Shown here: positions 18,309-27,005 of the stretch, piece after piece
How positions within the stretch are numbered: the first letter of the stretch is position 1
How the letters are laid out: each line of letters begins with the position of its first letter
NCBI RefSeq assembly: GCF_029767755.1
Contig: NZ_JARUQS010000001.1
Location: forward strand, 434,001 to 498,000
Reading direction: 5' to 3'
Source: Thiomicrorhabdus sp. zzn3
GTDB taxonomy: Bacteria > Pseudomonadota > Gammaproteobacteria > Thiomicrospirales > Thiomicrospiraceae
Length of the DNA: 64,000 nt
Program-made: the position numbers and the translations under genes
The notes under the pieces: model-generated
Database searches by the model: none
Told to the model about the DNA's origin: nothing
Seen by the model: only the letters and a program-made list of their open reading frames with translations

Positions 18309-18704
18309 ATGATTGTTCGAAATTTATATGACGACATTATTGGTACCGAAGCCGATGTAGACAGCAAACAGTGGAACAGCCGACGTTTGTTGCTGGCTAA
18401 AGACGGCATGGGCTTCTCGTTGCACGACACCTTGATTAAAGAGGGCGAGGATCTGCACCTGTGGTACAAAAACCACTTGGAAGCGGTCTACTGCATCGAA
18501 GGTGAGGGCGAGATCGTTGAGAAAAAAGACGGTACCGTACACCCGATTCGTGAAGGCACCGTGTATGCGCTGAACGAACATGACCAGCATATTTTGCGTG
18601 CCAACAAAGGGGTGGCGATGCGTATGGTTTGCGTGTTCAATCCACCGGTAACCGGGCGAGAAGTCCATGATGAAGACGGCTCGTATTCTTTGCCTGACGC
18701 CTAA
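18309..18704 (+). CDS. ectC: L-ectoine synthase EctC
   Basis: Cupin enzyme closing N-gamma-acetyldiaminobutyrate to ectoine, 131 residues. The characteristic MIVRNLYDDIIGTE start, the HLWYKNHLEAVYCIEGEGE metal/substrate strand and the LNEHDQHILRA cupin motif are all present. RBS AAAGGAAAAG. It lies 25 bases after ectB, clearly in the same operon. Confidence 0.98.
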   Translation: MIVRNLYDDIIGTEADVDSKQWNSRRLLLAKDGMGFSLHDTLIKEGEDLHLWYKNHLEAVYCIEGEGEIVEKKDGTVHPIREGTVYALNEHDQHILRANKGVAMRMVCVFNPPVTGREVHDEDGSYSLPDA

Positions 18705-18737
18705 GACTTATCCTGAAAAACTGATTTAAGGCGAAAA

Positions 18738-18761
18738 AAACCCAACAGGCCTGTTGGGTTT
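18738..18761. terminator. 24-bp perfect palindrome between ectC and ask, with CAGGCCTG core
   Basis: AAACCCAACAGG followed directly by its reverse complement. Preceded by A7 and followed by TTT, it can form a hairpin in the transcript and may reduce read-through from ectC into the aspartokinase gene. Confidence 0.6.
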
Positions 18762-18813
18762 CCATTCGTTACCTTCAATCGGACTTAAGTGAAATACACA
18801 TCCTAAAGGAACC

Positions 18814-20244
18814 ATGTCACAGTTAACAGTTGAAAAAATTGGTGGCACGTCAATGAGTGACTACCAAGCGGTAAGAGACAATATTATTCTTTACCCGGAA
18901 AATCCCTATCAACGCATTTTTGTCGTCTCGGCTTACGGCGGCATTACCGATGATCTTTTAGAGCATAAAAAAACCGGACAGCCAGGCGTGTATGGCCTGT
19001 TCGCCAATGACGATGTCGAAGACGATTGGCGCATTGCGCTGGATCGACTCAGTCTGAAAATGAATAAAATCAACGCGCGACTGTTTGCCGATGAACGCCT
19101 GCGCAGCATGGCCAATGATTTTATTGACGAACGCATCGCCGAAACCAAGCAGCTGCTCAATCACCTGCAAGATTTGTGCAGTCACGGCCATTTTTCACTG
19201 GAACAGCACCTGTTGACCGTCCGTGAACTGCTTGCTTCCATTGGCGAAGCGCACAGTGCCTGGAACCTGGCTCACCTGCTGCAAACCGAGGGGGTGAACG
19301 CACGCTTTGTCGACCTTTCCGGTTGGCAGTCTAATGAGACTTTGCCGCTCGATGAGATGATTCAGAAGCATCTGACGCACATCGATTTTTCACAAGAATT
19401 GCCGATTGTCACCGGTTATGCGCACTGTCGCGAAAACCTGATGCACACCTTTGACCGAGGGTACAGTGAGATGACGTTCAGTCGCATCGCTGTGTTGACA
19501 CAGGCGCATGAGGCGGTCATCCATAAGGAGTATCACCTGAGCAGCGCTGACCCTCGTCTGGTAGGCGAGGAGTGTGTGGTGCCGATTGGAAAAACCAACT
19601 ACGATATTGCCGATCAGCTGGCGAATTTGGGGATGGAGGCGATTCATCCCAAGGCGGCGAAAGGGTTGCGTCAGGCACAAATTCCTTTACGCATCAAAAA
19701 CACGTTTGAACCAGAGCATCACGGCACGCTGATCACCGACGATTACGTTTCTGAATCGCCACAAGTTGAGATCATTGCCGGCATGAAAAACCTCATCGCC
19801 GTTGAGGTGTTCGATCAGGAGATGTTGGGGCAGCAGGCGGATTATGAGCGTGAGCTGCTGAATATTCTGCAGCGTTTGCGCTGTCAGGTGGTCACTAAGG
19901 ATTTTAACGCCAATACCATTACCCTGTATGTGAATGCCAGCTTGAAAAAAGTGAAGCAGCTGACCGGGCAGATCGAAACCGCCTTGCCATGCGCAGCCGT
20001 TTCAACCAGTAAAGTGTGCCTGGTCTCGGCGATGGGAAGCGATATGGCCATCAAAGGATTACTGTCAAAAGCCGTGCAGACGCTGTATGAACAGAACATT
20101 AACATTGAAGCGTTGCACCAGAATACACGCCAGGTTGAGATGCAGTTTTTACTCAATGAATCCGATTTTGAAACTGCAGTACAGGCTCTGCACGCGGTTT
20201 TGATTGAAGTCCACGATCACGGTACCGCGATATGCGAACATTAA
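18814..20244 (+). CDS. ask: Ectoine-type aspartate kinase
   Basis: Aspartokinase dedicated to ectoine synthesis (Ask_Ect), 476 residues. It starts VEKIGGTSMSDYQAVRDNI instead of the usual KFGGTS, a hallmark of this subfamily, and continues IFVVSAYGGITDDLLEHKKTGQPGV. Two C-terminal ACT-type regions (about 330-470) are visible. The family is reported as less feedback-inhibited than housekeeping enzymes; that is family knowledge. RBS AAAGGAACC. Its last 13 bases overlap the next gene. Confidence 0.95.
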   Translation: MSQLTVEKIGGTSMSDYQAVRDNIILYPENPYQRIFVVSAYGGITDDLLEHKKTGQPGVYGLFANDDVEDDWRIALDRLSLKMNKINARLFADERLRSMANDFIDERIAETKQLLNHLQDLCSHGHFSLEQHLLTVRELLASIGEAHSAWNLAHLLQTEGVNARFVDLSGWQSNETLPLDEMIQKHLTHIDFSQELPIVTGYAHCRENLMHTFDRGYSEMTFSRIAVLTQAHEAVIHKEYHLSSADPRLVGEECVVPIGKTNYDIADQLANLGMEAIHPKAAKGLRQAQIPLRIKNTFEPEHHGTLITDDYVSESPQVEIIAGMKNLIAVEVFDQEMLGQQADYERELLNILQRLRCQVVTKDFNANTITLYVNASLKKVKQLTGQIETALPCAAVSTSKVCLVSAMGSDMAIKGLLSKAVQTLYEQNINIEALHQNTRQVEMQFLLNESDFETAVQALHAVLIEVHDHGTAICEH

Positions 20245-21107
20245 TTTTTACTTTGTTGCTGGCGTTGCTTCCAGCTTTTGCACAAAGCGCAGAAGAGCGT
20301 CACGACAAGCAGACACATTCTTTGGAAGAGCTCAATTCGCTTGATGAGCCGATGTACAACCCGTTTATAGAGCGCTATGTCATAGACGAACTGCGTCAGT
20401 TGCGGGTGGATATGAATGATCTGCACGTTGAGGTGACCAAAGAGGTGACCAATCGGGAGTTGGAAGCAACGACCTTGGCCGTCACCTATGCGTCGGATAC
20501 GGTGACCTATTTTTTCTATCTGATCGCCGGAGTCTCCTCCATTTTGGTGTTGGTGGGCTGGAATTCGATTCGAGACATTAAAGAGAAGGTGCATAGCCTG
20601 GCCGATACCAAGGTCAATCAGGTGATTACCGAGTATGAACAGCGTTTGGAACATCTCGAAGAGGAGCTGAATCGCAAATCTCGCGGGATCACCAGTGCGC
20701 AAAAACGCATCAGTCAACATCAGGATATTCACAGCCTATGGCTGAAGGCCGGCCAGGAATCGATCCTAAGTAATCGCATGGCGATTTACGATCAGATCCT
20801 GGAATTGGACCCGGAAAATACCGAAGCCTTGACCTACAAAGCGGATGTGGCTCTGGAGATGAACGAACCTCAATGGGCTTTGAATCTGTGTAATCAAGCC
20901 TTGAGGATTGATGGGGATAATAAACACGCTTTCTATCAAATGGCAGGTGCTTACGCGTTATTGTCCAAGCCCTCGGATGCGATCGAATATCTCAAAAAAG
21001 CGTTAGAAGACTCGGAAGGGTATAAGGATCAGGTCAAAAACGATCCGGTATTTGACTCGCTGCATGAGCATGAAGAATTTCAAGCACTGATTGAAATGAA
21101 AGAGTAG
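20232..21107 (+). CDS. Exported membrane-anchored TPR protein coupled to ask
   Basis: No specific function recognised. The 291 residues are, in order: a signal peptide (1-20, ending AQSA), a helical segment, a membrane helix (about 91-110), a coiled coil (about 115-165), and TPR repeats (about 168-288, for example EALTYKADVALEMNEPQWAL). The signal peptide and the internal helix place residues 21-90 in the periplasm and the coiled coil and TPR part probably in the cytoplasm. The ATG lies inside the last codons of ask, so translation is probably coupled. I know of no standard role for such a protein in ectoine synthesis. Confidence 0.85.
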   Translation: MRTLIFTLLLALLPAFAQSAEERHDKQTHSLEELNSLDEPMYNPFIERYVIDELRQLRVDMNDLHVEVTKEVTNRELEATTLAVTYASDTVTYFFYLIAGVSSILVLVGWNSIRDIKEKVHSLADTKVNQVITEYEQRLEHLEEELNRKSRGITSAQKRISQHQDIHSLWLKAGQESILSNRMAIYDQILELDPENTEALTYKADVALEMNEPQWALNLCNQALRIDGDNKHAFYQMAGAYALLSKPSDAIEYLKKALEDSEGYKDQVKNDPVFDSLHEHEEFQALIEMKE

Positions 21108-21128
21108 AGGGGCTGCCCTTGTCGCTTG

Positions 21129-21164
21129 GTCTAAAAAAACCGCCATAGAGCGGTTTTTTTAGAC
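21129..21164. terminator. Bidirectional terminator after the ect operon
   Basis: GTCTAAAAAAACCGC, loop, GCGGTTTTTTTAGAC; a perfect 15-bp inverted repeat serving the TPR gene and the convergent dsrE-like gene. Confidence 0.93.
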
Positions 21165-21190
21165 TGTATCGCTAGCTATCAGGAAAAGGG

Positions 21191-21712
21191 TTACCATACA
21201 AGAAGCTTATAGCCTTCTTCTTGCAATTCCATTAGCGCTGCAGCACCTACTTCTGCGTATTCGGCAAACGGACGGATGTCCGAGTGGTTCCAGTGAATCG
21301 TATTCATCGTATTGCCGCAGGCAATCCAACGTACCTTGTAGTCCTTGGCAAAGCTTTCAATGCGATCGTAAGTGAGAGGGTCTACCTCTCTTTGGGGTTC
21401 TTTCGCCAAGGCATGCAGCCCCGGACCGATTGCCACCACCGCGATTTCGACGTTGTCGCCATACTTTTTAATCATCGCTTTGATCGAGTTGAGAATCGCT
21501 GTCTGATAAGCGGCGTCCGCTTTATTCCACATATAGACGGCCTTATGTTCCGCCGGATCGCCTGGAAAGCGGTCGCTTGGTGGGTCTTGCAATTCCGGCA
21601 CGGGTTTCAGTACGAAGGTCGGGTTCGTCGATTCGCCAGCCGAACTGGCTGCAAATACCGTACTGGTCATTAACAAGCTCAATGCCATGATTGCGATCTT
21701 GGTAACGGGCAT
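21191..21712 (-). CDS. Exported DsrE/DsrF-like protein
   Basis: A 173-residue protein with a signal peptide (cleavage probably after VFAAS). The DsrE-like core is AVYMWNKADAAYQTAILNSI followed by VEIAVVAIGPGLHAL. A single cysteine in WIACGNTMN stands where the family carries its sulfur-binding cysteine. Family members handle persulfide sulfur, which would fit a sulfur oxidiser; the exact role is unknown. AGGAG precedes the ATG. It is a single gene with its own terminator. Confidence 0.8.
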   Translation of the reverse strand: MPVTKIAIMALSLLMTSTVFAASSAGESTNPTFVLKPVPELQDPPSDRFPGDPAEHKAVYMWNKADAAYQTAILNSIKAMIKKYGDNVEIAVVAIGPGLHALAKEPQREVDPLTYDRIESFAKDYKVRWIACGNTMNTIHWNHSDIRPFAEYAEVGAAALMELQEEGYKLLVW

Positions 21713-21867
21713 AACAAAACTCCTAATATTTTAATTTCTTATGCATTATACTGAGGAATTTCGATAAGATGAGAAGGTTGGGATATAAAATCTTTTTATA
21801 AAGAGGGTTGCAATCCGTCAGGCTTTTTCACGGCTTTAATTTAGTGTTATGTTTAAGAGGTAGGGCC

Positions 21868-22167
21868 ATGTCAATTCAGTCTCAGATTGAACAAGCGATT
21901 CAATCAAACTTTAAGATTTCTTTTTTTGATTTGAAAAACGAAAGTCATATGCATGCCGGCCCGGATACGGAATCGCATTTCAAATTGACCTTGGTATCGG
22001 AGGATTTTGACGGCGTTACCAAGGTGAAGCGTCAGCAAGCGGTCTATCGTGCTTTAAAAGAGATTATGCCGAAGTTTCATGCCTTGGCATTACATACCTA
22101 TACGCCACAAGAGTGGGGAGAACTTCAACAGGTTCCGGCGTCTCCTCGCTGTAGCGGCGGACACTAA
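21868..22167 (+). CDS. bolA: BolA-family protein
   Basis: A 99-residue BolA-like protein; these partner monothiol glutaredoxins in iron-sulfur metabolism. Seen are the class II KH-like fold pattern, the conserved RQQAVYRALKEIM helix and ALALHTYTPQEW at the C-terminal strand, with His available for cluster ligation. GAGGTAGGG before the internal ATG decides the start; an upstream in-frame start would add about 20 unrelated residues. No glutaredoxin gene is adjacent. Confidence 0.88.
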   Translation: MSIQSQIEQAIQSNFKISFFDLKNESHMHAGPDTESHFKLTLVSEDFDGVTKVKRQQAVYRALKEIMPKFHALALHTYTPQEWGELQQVPASPRCSGGH

Positions 22168-22183
22168 AAGCCTAAAGCAGGTT

Positions 22184-22780
22184 TTATGCGCTCTGTTCCG
22201 CTTCCGAATCCGCTTCCTCATCCGCAACCAATTCCGGATGTTGTAAGTGCCAGATTTTGGTGAATTTTTCCAGTTTTAACTGAGTTTGCAGTAAAGCGAC
22301 GGCTTGAATGTACTGATCGATATACATATAGCGGCCTTTACGCAGCGATTGCCAGAGATGACGATATTTCTCCGGCAAAAAGTCTTTAAAGTGCGGCACC
22401 AGGCCAAATTCACCTTCGGTGGCGGCAATGCGTTGAATGACCACATTGCGTGCCTGAAGACGAAACTGCTGATCGTATTGGTCCAGCAGGCGGGCGATAA
22501 AATAGAGCAGGCCTGCTGAGATGAGAAAGCTGGCAATCAGGGCATTAAACAGAAAGGCGCCGAGCAAAGTAAACAGAACCAATAGGATGGCGCTCACCGG
22601 GATAGTCAGGATCGAAATCCACTGTTTGTTGCCCTTAAGCTGATTGGTGGTTTCAATCACATCAAACTGTGCTAAATCGACCGATTTTAAACGGTTAAAC
22701 ATCTCTTCCGCACTAGGAACCGTCGGTTCCTGCTGAAGGTTTTCCGCTTCTTCGATCGGCGCTTGTTGTGCTGCATCCAT
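22184..22780 (-). CDS. Unknown membrane protein with two helices
   Basis: Not recognised. The 198 residues have an acidic Glu/Gln/Ala-rich start (1-30), an SVDLAQFDVIETTNQLKG segment, then a hydrophobic hairpin (about residues 54-95) of two membrane helices. A basic cytoplasmic region follows (RNVVIQRIAATEGEFGLVPHF, then KYRHLWQSLRKGRYMYIDQY), with an acidic tail. The tail carries no recognised motif. It is convergent with bolA and lies about 70 bp upstream of apaH on the same strand. Confidence 0.7.
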   Translation of the reverse strand: MDAAQQAPIEEAENLQQEPTVPSAEEMFNRLKSVDLAQFDVIETTNQLKGNKQWISILTIPVSAILLVLFTLLGAFLFNALIASFLISAGLLYFIARLLDQYDQQFRLQARNVVIQRIAATEGEFGLVPHFKDFLPEKYRHLWQSLRKGRYMYIDQYIQAVALLQTQLKLEKFTKIWHLQHPELVADEEADSEAEQSA

Positions 22781-22852
22781 AGACGGGTTAGCTCTCTGTT
22801 ATTTTAAGCATACGGGTCGGTTTGGTTTCGACCGCATCATGCCGTGGGTGAA

Positions 22853-23701
22853 CTATTTTTTCTTCTTTTTAGGTTTGCTGTGCTGCTTGCAGGCAAGTGT
22901 ATGCCGCTTGCGGGTTTCCAAGCAATAAGCCGTTAGTTTACCGCCCCATAAACAGCCGGTATCCGTTGCATGAACCTGGTAGGCGTCGATTTCACCCAAG
23001 GTAGACCAATGCCCAAAAAAGATTTCATGGGTTTTGTTTTTACGGTTGTCGAAGACAAACCATGGTTGATATGGCGTATCGTGCTGACCGGGTGCGGATT
23101 TGAGTTTAAACTCTAATTCGCCATCGGCATCGCAGTAACGCATGCGTGCAAACGCATTTACAATATAACGAATTCGTTCCCAGCCGCCAAGCGTATCGTT
23201 CCAACGATTAGGTTCGCTGCCAAACAGGTGTTCGGTCACGAAAGTCTGCCAGTCTTCGGCTTGAAGATGTGCCTCGACTTCTTTTGCATGGCTCTGAGCT
23301 TCAGAAATGGTCCATTGCGGTGGAATGCCGGCATGAACCATCACCGCTTCATAAACCGGGTGGCTGACCATCAGTGGCTGATGACGCAGCCAGTCAATCA
23401 ATTCGGGGGCGTCGTGTGCTTCAAAAATCGGGTCCAGAGTATCCGATTTGGACTGAAAACGTTTCAGGCCGGAATAGGCGGCCAACAAGTGAAAATCGTG
23501 ATTGCCCAGAACCATCTGCGCCTGGCCTTGCTGTTGCAGTTGTTTGACAAAACGCAGGCACTCTAGAGACTTGGGGCCACGATTGACAATATCGCCGACA
23601 AACCACAAGTGATCGGTTTCCGGACGGTAGTCGATCTGTTGCAACAGGGCTTGCAGTTCGTCGAAACAGCCTTGGAGGTCGCCGATCACATAAGTGGCCA
23701 T
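22853..23701 (-). CDS. apaH: Symmetrical bis(5'-nucleosyl)-tetraphosphatase
   Basis: Hydrolyses Ap4A to two ADP, and can also remove Ap4 caps from RNA. The metallophosphatase motifs are clear: YVIGDLQGCFDEL, WFVGDIVNRGPKSL and MVLGNHDFHLLA. 282 residues, slightly longer than usual because of a lysine-rich C-terminus (KPKKKKK). It follows rsmA by eight bases. The apaG gene normally found between them in this cluster is absent. Confidence 0.95.
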   Translation of the reverse strand: MATYVIGDLQGCFDELQALLQQIDYRPETDHLWFVGDIVNRGPKSLECLRFVKQLQQQGQAQMVLGNHDFHLLAAYSGLKRFQSKSDTLDPIFEAHDAPELIDWLRHQPLMVSHPVYEAVMVHAGIPPQWTISEAQSHAKEVEAHLQAEDWQTFVTEHLFGSEPNRWNDTLGGWERIRYIVNAFARMRYCDADGELEFKLKSAPGQHDTPYQPWFVFDNRKNKTHEIFFGHWSTLGEIDAYQVHATDTGCLWGGKLTAYCLETRKRHTLACKQHSKPKKKKK

Positions 23702-23708
23702 AATGGGG

Positions 23709-24557
23709 TTATTCCTGTGTATTGTCCGGGTTAGAGGTTTTGAGTTGGGTAAAATAATTACTCAGTTGCACAAATTGTGCCACACTCAGGCTTTCCGCGC
23801 GGGCACCAGGGTCAACATCGCAGGCTTCTATCTGCTCGCTGTTCAGCCAGCCTTTCAGGGTATTGCGCAATGTTTTGCGTTTTTGACTGAACGCCTGTTT
23901 GACCAGGTCGGCAAAATCGCTCTCATTTTCGGCGACAAAAGGCTTTTGCGCGTAGGGTACCAAACGAACAATGGCCGAGTCGACCTTGGGCGGCGGGGTG
24001 AAGTTTTCCGGCCCGACGGTAAACAGGTACTCGGTCTGGCAGGCGTATTGCATCATGACGCTCAAACGGCCAAAGGTTTTGCTGCCCGGTTCGGCGCAGA
24101 TACGGTCCACCACCTCTTTTTGCAGCATAAAATGCATGTCACGAATATGCGGGGCGTAGTTAAGCAGATGGAATAGCAGTGGACTGGAAATATTGTAGGG
24201 CAAATTGCCGACCACGCGAACCATTTCACGGTCGTGTTCCAAGAGCGTGGCGTAGTCCAGGCTCAAGGCATCGGTATGGTGCAGATGAAACGCCGGGTTG
24301 GTTCCAAAACGTCGGGTTAGGGGAGCGATCAGATCGGTATCGATTTCAATGATGTCCATCTTGCGGACAACCTGCAACAGCGGTTCGGTCAAAGCCGCTT
24401 CCCCCGGACCGATTTCAATCAGGTGGTCGTCGCTTTGCGGACGAATTGCGGCGACAATCTGATCAATAATGCGCGGATTGTTGAGAAAGTTCTGCCCGAA
24501 CTGTTTTTTATGTTTGTGTCCGCTTCCTTTTGGAGAACGTTTTTTTTGCATGGCCAT
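23709..24557 (-). CDS. rsmA: 16S rRNA dimethyladenosine transferase RsmA (KsgA)
   Basis: Dimethylates A1518 and A1519 of 16S rRNA. 282 residues from the chosen start. SAM-binding IEIGPGEAALTEPLL, VGNLPYNISSPLLF (the NLPY catalytic motif) and FTPPPKVDSAIVRLVP are all present, after the KKQFGQNFLNNPRIID start typical of KsgA. An in-frame start further upstream overlaps the end of pdxA and adds a non-conserved leader; a weak RBS leaves the choice open. Confidence 0.94.
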   Translation of the reverse strand: MAMQKKRSPKGSGHKHKKQFGQNFLNNPRIIDQIVAAIRPQSDDHLIEIGPGEAALTEPLLQVVRKMDIIEIDTDLIAPLTRRFGTNPAFHLHHTDALSLDYATLLEHDREMVRVVGNLPYNISSPLLFHLLNYAPHIRDMHFMLQKEVVDRICAEPGSKTFGRLSVMMQYACQTEYLFTVGPENFTPPPKVDSAIVRLVPYAQKPFVAENESDFADLVKQAFSQKRKTLRNTLKGWLNSEQIEACDVDPGARAESLSVAQFVQLSNYFTQLKTSNPDNTQE

Positions 24558-24582
24558 AGTTGTCTGATCGGCTTGGTTATTT

Positions 24583-25575
24583 TTAGTTAGAAGAGGTCGG
24601 CGTTGCATGGATCATCTGCAAGGCGACCTCGATGGCATAACGGAAACTGCCGGTATCCGCTTTTCCGGTTCCGGCCAGCTCCAGCGCGGTACCGTGATCG
24701 ACCGAGGTGCGCACGAACGGCAAGCCGAGGGTGACGTTAACCGCCTTGCCGAATCCCATGTGTTTGAGCACCGGCAGTCCTTGGTCATGGTACATGGCGA
24801 CTACCGCATCCGCCTGCTCCAGATATTTCGGGGTAAACAGGGTGTCCGCTGGCAGTGGTCCGTAAAGTGCCATCTGCGCCCTTAAGGTTTCCAGAACCGG
24901 TTCGATGATTTCAATCTCTTCACGCCCCATATGACCGTTTTCACCGGCGTGCGGGTTCAGTCCGGCGACGAGCATTTTGGGATCCGCAATGCCAAACTGC
25001 TCCACCAAGGCGCGGTGAGTAATGGTGAGGATTTCGGTCAGCAGGGGCTGAGTGATGGCTTTAGGGACATCCGCCAAGGGCAGGTGGGTGGTGGCCAGCG
25101 CCACACGTAAGCCGGGGGTGGCGAGCATCATTACCACTCGATCGGTATTGCTCTCTTCAGCCAGAAGTTCGGTGTGGCCGCTGAAAGGCAATCCGGCTTC
25201 GTTAATGACGCCTTTATGCACCGGGCCGGTGACCATGCCGGCAAATTCGCCACTCAAACAGCCGTGAATGGCGCGTTTCAGCATGGCAATCACACTCATG
25301 GCATTGGCCGGGTTCAGTTTGCCGGGTATCACCGTTTCGGCAACTGGAACGGACTCCAGGATCATCTCGCCGGCACGACTTGGTTGAGGGGAGGCTTCGG
25401 CATCGTAGGATTTGAAGTCGATGTCAACATTCAGCTGACGAGCCCGTTCGGCGATTACCTTATGATCGCCAAGAATCACCAGCTCCACTGGCCAATCCGA
25501 TTGAGCCAGTTGCAAAACCAGGTCAGGGCCGATACCGGCCGGTTCGCCAGAGGTGATTACCAAACGCTGTGTCAT
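24583..25575 (-). CDS. pdxA: 4-hydroxythreonine-4-phosphate dehydrogenase
   Basis: NAD-dependent enzyme of pyridoxal 5'-phosphate synthesis, 330 residues. It begins [15 protein letters not shown] and has [19 protein letters not shown], the metal-binding His of [27 protein letters not shown] and the histidine in [14 protein letters not shown]. Its position between surA and rsmA is the usual one. The gap to surA carries an inverted pair of CAGGCCTG. Confidence 0.96.
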   Translation of the reverse strand: MTQRLVITSGEPAGIGPDLVLQLAQSDWPVELVILGDHKVIAERARQLNVDIDFKSYDAEASPQPSRAGEMILESVPVAETVIPGKLNPANAMSVIAMLKRAIHGCLSGEFAGMVTGPVHKGVINEAGLPFSGHTELLAEESNTDRVVMMLATPGLRVALATTHLPLADVPKAITQPLLTEILTITHRALVEQFGIADPKMLVAGLNPHAGENGHMGREEIEIIEPVLETLRAQMALYGPLPADTLFTPKYLEQADAVVAMYHDQGLPVLKHMGFGKAVNVTLGLPFVRTSVDHGTALELAGTGKADTGSFRYAIEVALQMIHATPTSSN

Positions 25576-25598
25576 AGAGTCATGTTCCTAAAAGCGCG

Positions 25599-25631
25599 CA
25601 GGCCTGCTGAGAGTGAAGGTGAGCAGGCCTG
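25599..25631. repeat. Inverted pair of CAGGCCTG elements between surA and pdxA
   Basis: CAGGCCTGCT (25599-25608) and AGCAGGCCTG (25622-25631) form a 10-bp stem with a 13-nt loop. No U-tract follows, so it may attenuate or stabilise the surA-pdxA transcript rather than terminate it. Confidence 0.7.
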
Positions 25632-25670
25632 GCCAAAGTGTGAAAAGCGCGGCTGATCGCCGGGCTTTAT

Positions 25671-26969
25671 TTACAGTCGAATATCAATAAAGGCTTCATC
25701 TTTTAAGCGGCGCAGCCAGATTTCAAAGGTTTCGTTGGCTTTGCGCATGCGGATCGCTTGAATCGCTTGTTGGCGCTCATTTTCTTCGTCGGCATTGACT
25801 TGACGGATGCCTTCAACAAAGAACAGCACCCAGCCATTGTCCACTGCCACGGGGGGAGCCATCTGTTCAGGCGCTAATTGTCCTATGTCACGCTGCAGGG
25901 CCGGGGTCATCTCTTGTGCCGTTTTCCAACCTAAATCCATATTGGCATTCAGGTCGGCAGGCAGGTCGGAATAGCGTTCTTTTAACTTGTTGAACTCCTC
26001 TACGGAGTTGATTTCGCGTACCAGTTGTAGGATTTCCAATGGCACTTGATCATGTTCCGCTTGATCGCTCAAAATCATAAAGCGGTGAAGATGGTACTGA
26101 GTAATGGTTTTCTGGCTGCTGTCGCGCGTTTCCACCAGTTTAATCAGATGGAAGCCGCTTGGGCTGCTGATGACGTCACTGGTCTGGCCGTCTTCGAGAC
26201 CATCCAGGGCGTCGGTAAAGAAGGTCGGTATTTGATCGCGCTTGAGCCACCCGAGATCACCGCCGCTTAACGCTTTGCTGCCTTTGGAATAACGCACCGC
26301 GAGCTGGCTGAAGGATTCGCCCTGGTTAAGACGTTGCGCAATGTCGTCAATTTGGTTGCGCGCTTGCAGGCGCTGCGCTTCGGTGGCCGATTCCGGAAGG
26401 GTAATCAGAATATGCCGCAAATGGTATTCGGTTGAACGGGTGTCTAATTTGCTGCGTTGCAGGTAGTTGTCGATCTCTTCCTGGGTCACCAGAGTGCGGC
26501 TGATGATCTCTTTGTCACGCAGTTTTTGAATCAGGATTTGCTGTTGCAGCTTGTCGCGAAATTGCGAGAAGCCGTTGGGGGCTTGGGCATTCAGGCGATC
26601 GCGCAATTGCAAAATCGACAACTGGTTCTGATTGGCGATTTTGAGCAGCTGTTCGTTGACCTCTTCATCCGCAACCGACAGTCCGAGTTCTTTGGCGCGC
26701 TGCTTCTGCAGAATTTCCAGAATCATATTGTCCAAGACCTTGGCTTGCAGCTCTTGCAGACTGTTGATAGGAATCTGCTTGGCCATCAGTTCCTGGGCGG
26801 TTTCCTGAGTACGTTGTTGAAGCTGGCTTTGCAGCACGATCTGATCATTGACGACGGCGACCACTTTATCCAACAGGCGATCTGCGTGTGCCGCAGGGCT
26901 TAAGGCCATAAAAACCGCTAACAGCGAAAAAAGTGTAAAGTTGAAAAGCTGTGAGGAACGTTTTGTCAT
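25671..26969 (-). CDS. surA: Periplasmic chaperone and peptidyl-prolyl isomerase SurA
   Basis: Assists outer-membrane protein folding, including that of LptD encoded just upstream. 432 residues. The signal peptide ends AAHA. The N-terminal SurA domain starts LLDKVVAVVNDQIVLQSQL. The first parvulin domain has LRHILITLPES and GGDLGWLKRDQIPTFF. The second parvulin domain is more divergent (YHLHRFMILSD, DLGWKTAQEM). A C-terminal helix completes the chaperone module. Part of lptD-surA-pdxA-rsmA-apaH. Confidence 0.96.
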   Translation of the reverse strand: MTKRSSQLFNFTLFSLLAVFMALSPAAHADRLLDKVVAVVNDQIVLQSQLQQRTQETAQELMAKQIPINSLQELQAKVLDNMILEILQKQRAKELGLSVADEEVNEQLLKIANQNQLSILQLRDRLNAQAPNGFSQFRDKLQQQILIQKLRDKEIISRTLVTQEEIDNYLQRSKLDTRSTEYHLRHILITLPESATEAQRLQARNQIDDIAQRLNQGESFSQLAVRYSKGSKALSGGDLGWLKRDQIPTFFTDALDGLEDGQTSDVISSPSGFHLIKLVETRDSSQKTITQYHLHRFMILSDQAEHDQVPLEILQLVREINSVEEFNKLKERYSDLPADLNANMDLGWKTAQEMTPALQRDIGQLAPEQMAPPVAVDNGWVLFFVEGIRQVNADEENERQQAIQAIRMRKANETFEIWLRRLKDEAFIDIRL

Positions 26970-27005
26970 TCTATAGACCTGTCGTCAATTTAAAGGTGGA
27001 TCGAT

